Position numbers and translations under genes: made by a program
From: an uncultured Clostridiaceae bacterium
GTDB taxonomy: Bacteria; Bacillota; Clostridia; Clostridiales; Clostridiaceae
Direction: 5' to 3'
NCBI GenBank assembly: GCA_946405135.1
Contig: CAMJGD010000018.1
Location: 1 to 64,000 of the forward strand
DNA length: 64,000 nucleotides
Notes under the pieces: generated by a model
Told to the model about the DNA's origin: nothing
The model's database searches: none
What the model saw: the letters and a program-made list of their open reading frames with translations, nothing else
Part shown: piece after piece, positions 58,580-64,000 of the stretch
Position numbering within the stretch: position 1 is the stretch's first letter
How the letters are laid out: the number at the start of each line of letters is the position of its first letter

Positions 58580-59258
58580 CTCCCCACACTGTCTTTATAA
58601 ACCTAGGTTTACGTGGATTTTCTTCTATCTTTTCTCTTATCTTTCTTATATGAACCATAACTGTATTATCTGATTGAATAAATTCTTCCTTCCACACACT
58701 TTCATAAATCTTCTCTATACTAAATACTATGCCCCTATTTCTAGAAAGAAGTTCTAAAATATTAAATTCCCTAGGGGTAAGCTTTATATTTTTCCCATCC
58801 AAATATACTTCATGAGTCTCAGTATTCATAGTCAAATCATCTATTTCAATTAAAGAGGATCTATCTACACTGTTCCCTCCATTATTTAATTTTATATATC
58901 TTCTAAGCTGGGATTTAACTCTTGCAATTAGTTCAAGAGGATTAAAGGGCTTTGTTATATAATCATCCGCCCCGGTGGTAAGTCCCATAATCTTATCCAT
59001 ATCTTCAGTTTTTGCTGAAAGCATAATGATAGGCATGTTTTTTCCTTCTCTTATTTTCATACATGCTTGAATTCCATCTAATTCTGGCATCATTATATCT
59101 AATATTATTAAATGAACTTCTTCTTTCTCTAATACATTAAGAGCCTCAATTCCATTTTCAGCCTTTAAAGTTCTGTATCCTTCATTCTTAAGATAGATAT
59201 CAATTAAATCTCTAATTTCTTTCTCATCGTCCACAATGAGTATAGTTTCTTTATCCAT
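58557..59258 (-). CDS. OmpR-family response regulator
   Basis: 233 residues. Receiver with the phospho-acceptor Asp54 (ILDIMMPELDG) and the C-terminal winged helix (LTPREFNILELLSRN, VMVHIRKIREK, VWGVGYKIEK). It overlaps the PAP2 gene upstream by 55 bp, so the three genes form a tight unit. Direct repeats upstream of the PAP2 gene may be its own binding site. Confidence 0.95.
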   Translation of the reverse strand: MDKETILIVDDEKEIRDLIDIYLKNEGYRTLKAENGIEALNVLEKEEVHLIILDIMMPELDGIQACMKIREGKNMPIIMLSAKTEDMDKIMGLTTGADDYITKPFNPLELIARVKSQLRRYIKLNNGGNSVDRSSLIEIDDLTMNTETHEVYLDGKNIKLTPREFNILELLSRNRGIVFSIEKIYESVWKEEFIQSDNTVMVHIRKIREKIEENPRKPRFIKTVWGVGYKIEK

Positions 59259-59896
59259 CCTACTACTTTCTCCTCCTCTATTCTTCTAACTGCATAATAC
59301 ATAGCTGTACTTAGAGCAATTCCTCCCACCACATCCATTACCACATGCTGTTTTACAAATAATGTAGATAATATTATAAGCACACCTATTATAAGCGTAG
59401 ATCTTCTCATTATTTTTCCTGTTTTATCGCTGGTAAATATGGATATCATCATAGTGCTGGTAGTAAAAACATGGATGCTTGGGAAACAATTAAAAGGTCT
59501 ATCTGAACTATAAGTTAACCTTACTATCTTTGTAAAAAAATCATTACCTACCAATTCAGGCCTTTGAACCGTAGTCTGGAAAAAAATAAATGTAATGTAG
59601 CATATTATAATCCCTATATCCAGTCCAATTATAGTTCTGTAATAAACATCCCTATGAACTATAAGTAAATAAAACATACAGAATACTATAAATGGATACC
59701 ATATATGATAGGGTATTATAAATGCTGATATATATGGGGTTTTTATGTCAAAAGCAGTAGTCAGATTATGAACTGTTCCTATGGGTTGATTTATAAAATT
59801 ATACCCTATTACTACTAAAAGATAAGATAACATAAGCAGCCCATGCTTCCAATTTTCCTTAAACTTTATCTTAAACACTTCTTTAAAATTTTCCAT
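59204..59896 (-). CDS. PAP2-family membrane phosphatase
   Basis: 230 residues, about six membrane helices. The phosphatase signature is CFPSIHVFTTSTM with His, and a later HVVMDVVGG with the third-motif His and Asp. Acts on lipid phosphates such as undecaprenyl pyrophosphate or phosphatidate in the envelope. First gene of the two-component operon, overlapping the regulator by 55 bp. Confidence 0.88.
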   Translation of the reverse strand: MENFKEVFKIKFKENWKHGLLMLSYLLVVIGYNFINQPIGTVHNLTTAFDIKTPYISAFIIPYHIWYPFIVFCMFYLLIVHRDVYYRTIIGLDIGIIICYITFIFFQTTVQRPELVGNDFFTKIVRLTYSSDRPFNCFPSIHVFTTSTMMISIFTSDKTGKIMRRSTLIIGVLIILSTLFVKQHVVMDVVGGIALSTAMYYAVRRIEEEKVVGWIKKLYSLWTMRKKLEI

Positions 59897-59933
59897 GTTA
59901 ACCCCCTCCTACTCAACTATTATAATACAATAT

Positions 59934-59976
59934 AAATCTTAATAATACTGTAATGTAAATCTTAAAAAAATCTTAA
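59934..59976 (-). promoter_or_regulatory. Three direct TTAAGATTT repeats
   Basis: TTAAGATTT occurs on the minus strand at 59976-59968, 59965-59957 and 59942-59934, i.e. spaced 11 and 23 bp (one and two helical turns). This is the usual layout of OmpR/PhoB-type binding boxes, about 40-80 bp before the PAP2 start. Confidence 0.55.
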
Positions 59977-60089
59977 TAATATCATTAATATTAATTATAT
60001 GCTTCACTAATTCCTTAATACTTCATTCATTGGTGCAAAAGATTAAGGAAGCAAGCCGAGAGTAATTTAGAATGGCAAACAGCACTAAA

Positions 60090-60123
60090 AAATAAAACCC
60101 CTGAACTTGGGATTTTTATTTTG
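60090..60123 (-). terminator. nth terminator
   Basis: AAAATAAAACCCC and GGGATTTTTATTTT form a stem overlapping the nth stop. Confidence 0.65.
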
Positions 60124-60751
60124 TCTTAATACTATTGTTATAGTCACAATATTCACTTATAACGCAAAGCTCACATTTAGGATTTCTAGCCATGCAGCAC
60201 CTTCTTCCATGAAATATAAGAAGATGGTGGGCTAAAGACCAATCCTTTTTAGGTATTATTTTTTTTAACTGATTTTCTGTATCTAAAACATTATCTGACT
60301 TTGCAATTCCAATTCTATTGGAAACTCTAAACACGTGAGTATCCACTGCGATAGCAGGAACACCAAAAGCATTTGAAAGAACTACATTAGCAGTTTTTCT
60401 TCCTGCTCCTGCTAAAGAAGTTATCTCTTCCATAGTATCTGGTACCTGCCCATGAAAATTTTCCTTTAGCTGCCTGCACATCATTAAAATATTTTTAGCT
60501 TTATTTCTATATAGTCCTATAGTTTTTATTTTCTGCTCTAATTCTTCCTGACTAATCTTTAAAAAGTCATCCACTGTAGGATATTCTTTAAATAGCTTTT
60601 CTGTTACTTCATTCACCTTTTTGTCTGTGGTTTGTGCTGATAATATAGTAGCCACAAGGAGCTGAAAAGGCGTTTCATAGTTTAATTCACATTTTGCATC
60701 TGGATATTGCTTTTTTAAAGATTCTAATATAATTTTCATATCTTTTTTCAC
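60116..60751 (-). CDS. nth: Endonuclease III
   Basis: 211 residues. Base-excision DNA glycosylase/AP lyase for oxidised pyrimidines. The helix-hairpin-helix LAGAGRKTANVVL includes the catalytic Lys, VDTHVFRVSNRIG the catalytic Asp, and the C-terminal C-x6-C-x2-C-x5-C motif (CCMARNPKCELCVISEYC) binds a 4Fe-4S cluster. Confidence 0.97.
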   Translation of the reverse strand: MKKDMKIILESLKKQYPDAKCELNYETPFQLLVATILSAQTTDKKVNEVTEKLFKEYPTVDDFLKISQEELEQKIKTIGLYRNKAKNILMMCRQLKENFHGQVPDTMEEITSLAGAGRKTANVVLSNAFGVPAIAVDTHVFRVSNRIGIAKSDNVLDTENQLKKIIPKKDWSLAHHLLIFHGRRCCMARNPKCELCVISEYCDYNNSIKTK

Positions 60752-60951
60752 ACTATCACCCTTTGTTAGTTCACTATTTCAGCTTAAAGTGCACAACTGA
60801 GTTAAAGTTATGATTTTCAATAAGCCTATTAGTCTTTGACATTATATCTATTATATTATAAAATGAAATTGTATATAAATTGTAAACATTAATAATTAAT
60901 ATTTTTCGACAATGATATTTTCTTAATCATTATAACATGGTTTTTTATAAT

Positions 60952-61051
60952 GTTAAAGGGGAGTAACTTACAGTATCATATATTAAGTACTGTGAATAAA
61001 GCCAACAACCGGTAATTACCTGGTTTATTCTTAAAAAGTGAGACCTTTAGC
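60952..61051 (+). promoter_or_regulatory. yybP-ykoY-like (Mn2+) riboswitch
   Basis: GTTAAAGG (60952-60959) pairs with CCTTTAGC (61044-61051) as P1, starting the conserved GGGGAGTA and ending GAGACCTTTA. TTACAGTA/TACTGTGA forms P2, and GAATAAAGCC with GGTTTATTC forms P3 around AACAACCGG. These are the hallmarks of the yybP-ykoY class as I know it. The P1 3' strand also forms the terminator at 61042, so ligand binding would favour read-through. Confidence 0.72.
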
Positions 61052-61080
61052 GTAGTTTTTACTATGCTAAAGGTCTTTTT
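61042..61080 (+). terminator. Riboswitch-controlled terminator
   Basis: GACCTTTAGC (61042-61051) pairs perfectly with GCTAAAGGTC (61066-61075), followed by TTTTT. The 5' arm is shared with riboswitch P1. Confidence 0.88.
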
Positions 61081-61115
61081 AAATTAAAATCTAAAATTAC
61101 TAAGGAGGTACTAAA

Positions 61116-62237
61116 ATGGATGTGTTAATTCAAGGTTTAATGGCTATAAGCTTTAAACAGTTTATCATGTGGATTATAGGGGGAGGACTTATATATCTTG
61201 CTATAGCTAAAGATTTCGAACCAGCACTTCTTCTTCCCATGGGCTTTGGAGCTATTATGGTGAATTTACCTTTATCTGGTGCCATAACTCAAGTAATAGA
61301 TGGCACTCCTGTAGAAGGGATACTAAATTTTTTATTTAATACAGGTATAACTACAGAGTTATTTCCCCTTCTTATATTTATAGGCATAGGAGCCATGATA
61401 GATTTTGGACCCATACTTCAAAATCCATCTATGCTGCTATTTGGAGCAGCTGCCCAATTTGGAATATTTTTTACTATTTGTGCCGCTTCTCTCTTTGGGT
61501 TTCCATTAAGACAAGCTGCTGCCATAGGTATTATAGGTGCTGCAGATGGCCCTACATCTATATATGTGGCAAACAAGTTTGCAAAAGAACTACTTGGACC
61601 AATTTCTATTGCTGCTTATTCTTACATGGCTTTGGTACCAGTAATTCAACCCTTTGCCATAAAATTAGTAACTACAAAAAAAGAACGCTGCATAAGAATG
61701 TCTTATAAGGCTGAAGATGTTTCTAAAACCACAAGGATTCTTTTTCCAATCATAATAACTATTATCTCTGGAATCATAGCTCCAAATTCAGTGCCTTTAA
61801 TAGGTTTCTTAATGTTTGGTAATCTTTTAAGAGAATGTGGTGTTTTAGATAGATTAGCATCCTCTGCTCAAAATGAACTTGTAAATGTAACAACTATACT
61901 TTTAGGCATAACCATAGCTACTACTATGGAAGCAGAAAAATTTATAACTGCTCAAACTGGAATTATAATATTAATGGGATTAATTGCATTTATATTTGAC
62001 ACCATAGGTGGGGTTCTTTTTGCTAAATTTATAAATTTATTCAAAAAAGAAAAAATTAATCCAATGATAGGTGCTGCAGGTATATCAGCTTTTCCTATGT
62101 CTGCTAGAGTAATACAAAAAATGGCACAAAAAGAAGACAATCAAAATTTTATTCTTATGTATGCTGTAGGTGCTAATGTAGGCGGGCAAATAGCTTCTGT
62201 TATAGCAGGAGGGCTTGTATTAATGCTTGTTCATTAA
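61116..62237 (+). CDS. Sodium-translocating decarboxylase beta subunit-like pump (orphan)
   Basis: 373 residues, about nine to eleven membrane segments. Family signatures are GAMIDFGPILQNPSMLLFGAA, IIGAADGPTSIYVA (the Asp-containing sodium site), GNLLRECGVLDRL and NPMIGAAGISAFPMSARV. OadB/MmdB/GcdB proteins export Na+ when a carboxylated biotin protein is decarboxylated. No carboxyltransferase or biotin-carrier gene lies nearby, so its energy source is unclear. GGAGG before ATG; preceded by the riboswitch. Confidence 0.93.
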   Translation: MDVLIQGLMAISFKQFIMWIIGGGLIYLAIAKDFEPALLLPMGFGAIMVNLPLSGAITQVIDGTPVEGILNFLFNTGITTELFPLLIFIGIGAMIDFGPILQNPSMLLFGAAAQFGIFFTICAASLFGFPLRQAAAIGIIGAADGPTSIYVANKFAKELLGPISIAAYSYMALVPVIQPFAIKLVTTKKERCIRMSYKAEDVSKTTRILFPIIITIISGIIAPNSVPLIGFLMFGNLLRECGVLDRLASSAQNELVNVTTILLGITIATTMEAEKFITAQTGIIILMGLIAFIFDTIGGVLFAKFINLFKKEKINPMIGAAGISAFPMSARVIQKMAQKEDNQNFILMYAVGANVGGQIASVIAGGLVLMLVH

Positions 62238-62264
62238 TACTATCATAAAAAGGAGGTAACAATT

Positions 62265-62414
62265 TTGAATAATATAGATACCTTTTATGCTTCACTTAAA
62301 CTTATGGGTCAGGGAATGCTTGGCATATTTATAGTTATATTTATAATATACTTTATGATAAAATTATTATTAAAGGTTTTCCCGCCAAAAAATTAAAACT
62401 TAAAACAATTTTAA
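62265..62414 (+). pseudogene. OadG-like small membrane subunit with an apparent frameshift
   Basis: A TTG start after AGGAGG (5-6 nt) 27 bp past the oadB-like stop encodes MNNIDTFYASLKLMGQGMLG then IFIVIF, the pattern of small OadG-related subunits. At about 62340 a TTTT run shifts the frame: the expected continuation IIYFMIKLLLKVFPPKN lies one frame over and ends at 62397, while the start frame runs to 62414 (49 aa). Either a recent frameshift, a sequencing error or programmed slippage. Confidence 0.6.
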
Positions 62415-62421
62415 AAAGAGG

Positions 62422-62456
62422 CTGTCGCACTAAATAATTAGTGCGACAGTTTTTTG
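62422..62456 (+). terminator. Strong terminator of the pump operon
   Basis: CTGTCGCACTAA pairs perfectly with TTAGTGCGACAG over 4 nt, followed by T6. Confidence 0.92.
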
Positions 62457-62568
62457 CGTAAAAAAATAAATCTCCAACTCGAAAGAGTGAAAGATTTATA
62501 GTAAAATTAACGTATGACAAAATGCATTAATTTACATAGAGGAAAATCAGACTACGCCTCGTAGACAA

Positions 62569-63267
62569 TTACTTATATACTCCTCTATACTTTTCAGGCA
62601 AAAGTTCTGCTACATTTTTCATAAGATACAAAACTGCTCTTTCTTCATATTCATGCTTATCCTCATCTCTGTCCTTTTTAGGCAGCTTTATAGGTTTTCC
62701 TATATTTATATAAACCTCTGCATAATTAAACTTTTCAGAAGACATATTTCCATCTTTACTTATAGGTAAAAGATTTTCAGTACCGCACATTCCTATAGGA
62801 ACTATATTGGCTCCAGTGAGTTTAGCTATGAGTATTATACCCTTTTTAGCTTCAATCATGCTTCCTTCTCTGCTTCTAGTTCCCTCTGGAAATATTAAAA
62901 TATTGTTTCCTTCTTTTAAAGTTTTTACTACTTTTGTTATAGCTTCTTTATCCGCAGTATTAGGCTTAATGGGAATAGTTTTTACCATATTTATTCCCAT
63001 GCTGGTAATAGGATCGCCAGATAACTTAATTCCTGCTACAAAAGTTGGATCATAATCTTTTAAAACTTTATTTAAAACTAACCCATCTGAATTACTTAAA
63101 TGATTACATATAAAAATAATTGGCTTATCGCAATCTATGTTTTCCATCCCATTTATGTGTATATCAGCATATTTATCTATATAATGATTCAATAACTTTT
63201 TGCACACAAAGTTAACAAATCCTTTTGGCATGTGTGATATAAATTTAGCCATTTTAGGTGATATCAT
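62569..63267 (-). CDS. plsC: 1-acyl-sn-glycerol-3-phosphate acyltransferase
   Basis: 232 residues. Acyltransferase motif I NHLSNSDG (H-x4-D type), motif III FPEGTRSREGS, and an AKLTGANIVPIGMCG block. Makes phosphatidic acid at the membrane. Start ATG 63267. Confidence 0.92.
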   Translation of the reverse strand: MISPKMAKFISHMPKGFVNFVCKKLLNHYIDKYADIHINGMENIDCDKPIIFICNHLSNSDGLVLNKVLKDYDPTFVAGIKLSGDPITSMGINMVKTIPIKPNTADKEAITKVVKTLKEGNNILIFPEGTRSREGSMIEAKKGIILIAKLTGANIVPIGMCGTENLLPISKDGNMSSEKFNYAEVYINIGKPIKLPKKDRDEDKHEYEERAVLYLMKNVAELLPEKYRGVYK

Positions 63268-63333
63268 ATTATCTCAACCTTTCCTTAAACTAAAATATAT
63301 AAAAAAATACTGTAGATTATATACTACAGTATA

Positions 63334-64000
63334 TTATATTTCTTTAGATTTTAAAAGTCTATAATAGTAATCTTTTACATAAGGTGAATTAATTTTATTT
63401 ATATTGATATCATCTTTTTTACCTAAATAAAAATATCTTAGAAGGGCATTCCTCTGAAGAAGGCTCTTTCCCCTCCATGCACTAGCTGTTAAATTATATT
63501 TTTCTTTAAAGTTTTTATTGTCTAAGTATATAAGTTCTTCTATATCTGCATTTTTCATAAAGTTATAAGGCTTAAACTCTTCTATTTTAGATAAATTTGT
63601 TTTTTTATTAAAAGGACAAAATTTTTGACAGCTGTCGCATCCAAAAATTCTACCTTCTAATTTATTAACCCATATATCCTCTATATGTTTTTTTTGTGTA
63701 ATATAGGACAAACAAATATTAGAATTTCTAATATTATTATTTATAGCCTTTGTAGGACAGCTATTTAAACAAATACTGCACTCTCCACATTCTTTAAATA
63801 AATTAATAGTCTCCAAATGATTTTCATGTCCTTTAGATATATTTATATTTAAATCTGTTATTATCTCTCCCAAAAATACATAAGATCCATACTTTTTTGT
63901 TATAAGCATATTATTCTTTCCAATAAAGCCTATGCCACTTAAGCAGGCTATATATCTTTCAGGCAGGGTATTATTATCCACAAAAGCCATAGACTTTCCA
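63334..64000 (-). CDS. queG: Epoxyqueuosine reductase, 5' end beyond window
   Basis: The frame is open to the window edge (reading GKSMAFVDNNTLPERYIA..), so the gene continues right of 64000. It shows GIGFIGKNNMLI (cobalamin/substrate region) and two 4Fe-4S clusters, C-x2-C-x2-C-x3-CP in CGECSICLNSCP and CDSCQKFCPFN. Last step of queuosine biosynthesis. The visible part is the C-terminal two thirds. Confidence 0.94.
   Translation of the reverse strand, partial: GKSMAFVDNNTLPERYIACLSGIGFIGKNNMLITKKYGSYVFLGEIITDLNINISKGHENHLETINLFKECGECSICLNSCPTKAINNNIRNSNICLSYITQKKHIEDIWVNKLEGRIFGCDSCQKFCPFNKKTNLSKIEEFKPYNFMKNADIEELIYLDNKNFKEKYNLTASAWRGKSLLQRNALLRYFYLGKKDDININKINSPYVKDYYYRLLKSKEI

Overview
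The window is AT-rich, with strong GGAGG ribosome sites, a Firmicute-type glycolytic operon (cggR-gap-pgk-tpiA-gpmI-eno-secG-rnr-smpB-ssrA) and a selenium-dependent glycine reductase operon. This points to an anaerobic, amino-acid-fermenting (Stickland) Clostridium, plausibly near C. botulinum group I / C. sporogenes; the species is an inference. No database search was possible, so all family names come from reading motifs.

Layout: (1) 1-4967, minus strand: the hsdM and hsdS end of a type I restriction-modification locus, with hsdS cut short in its second recognition domain, preceded by an XRE repressor and ImmA-type protease pair. (2) About 5.0-14.6 kb: a plasmid- or phage-satellite-like mobile element. 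It has an RNase H/SWIM fusion protein, a winged-helix Rep-like protein, a PadR regulator, an SF3/D5-like ATPase, four small early genes, a cI/LexA-like repressor with operator repeats in a divergent promoter region, and a large serine recombinase. Its long non-coding stretches hold repeated operators, a degenerate duplication and two candidate small RNAs. (3) 14.6-16.3 kb: an S41 peptidase remnant, a LAGLIDADG endonuclease and the tmRNA gene ssrA, split in its T-loop by a 279-nt ORF-less group I intron. (4) 16.7-32.5 kb, minus strand: smpB, an SDR gene, rnr, a membrane pyrophosphatase, secG and the glycolytic genes under CggR, then rpoN. (5) 32.5-37.6 kb: a BMP-family nucleoside ABC importer followed by three copies of a 71-74 bp double-hairpin repeat. 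(6) 38.0-46.2 kb: grdX-trxB-trxA-grdE-grdA-grdB-grdC-grdD behind a tandem glycine riboswitch and terminator; grdA and grdB each read through an in-frame UGA (selenocysteine). (7) 46.4-60.8 kb: housekeeping and envelope genes (DegV, TrmL, Cof phosphatase, MoxR/DUF58/transglutaminase, VanW, M42 peptidase, Ddl, two-component system with PAP2 phosphatase, Nth). (8) 60.9-64.0 kb: a yybP-ykoY-like (Mn2+) riboswitch in front of an orphan OadB-type sodium pump and an apparently frameshifted OadG-like small subunit, then plsC and a partial queG.

Functional logic: glycine sensed by the riboswitch turns on its own reductive catabolism; thioredoxin reductase and thioredoxin feed electrons to GrdA, and GrdC/GrdD yield acetyl phosphate. 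The mobile element sits beside ssrA, a classical integration hotspot; a 13-bp copy of the ssrA 3' end lies inside the recombinase gene. The most unusual items are the split ssrA with a homing-type endonuclease just outside the intron, the Mn-type riboswitch on a sodium-pump gene, and the repeated operators and candidate RNAs of the mobile element.
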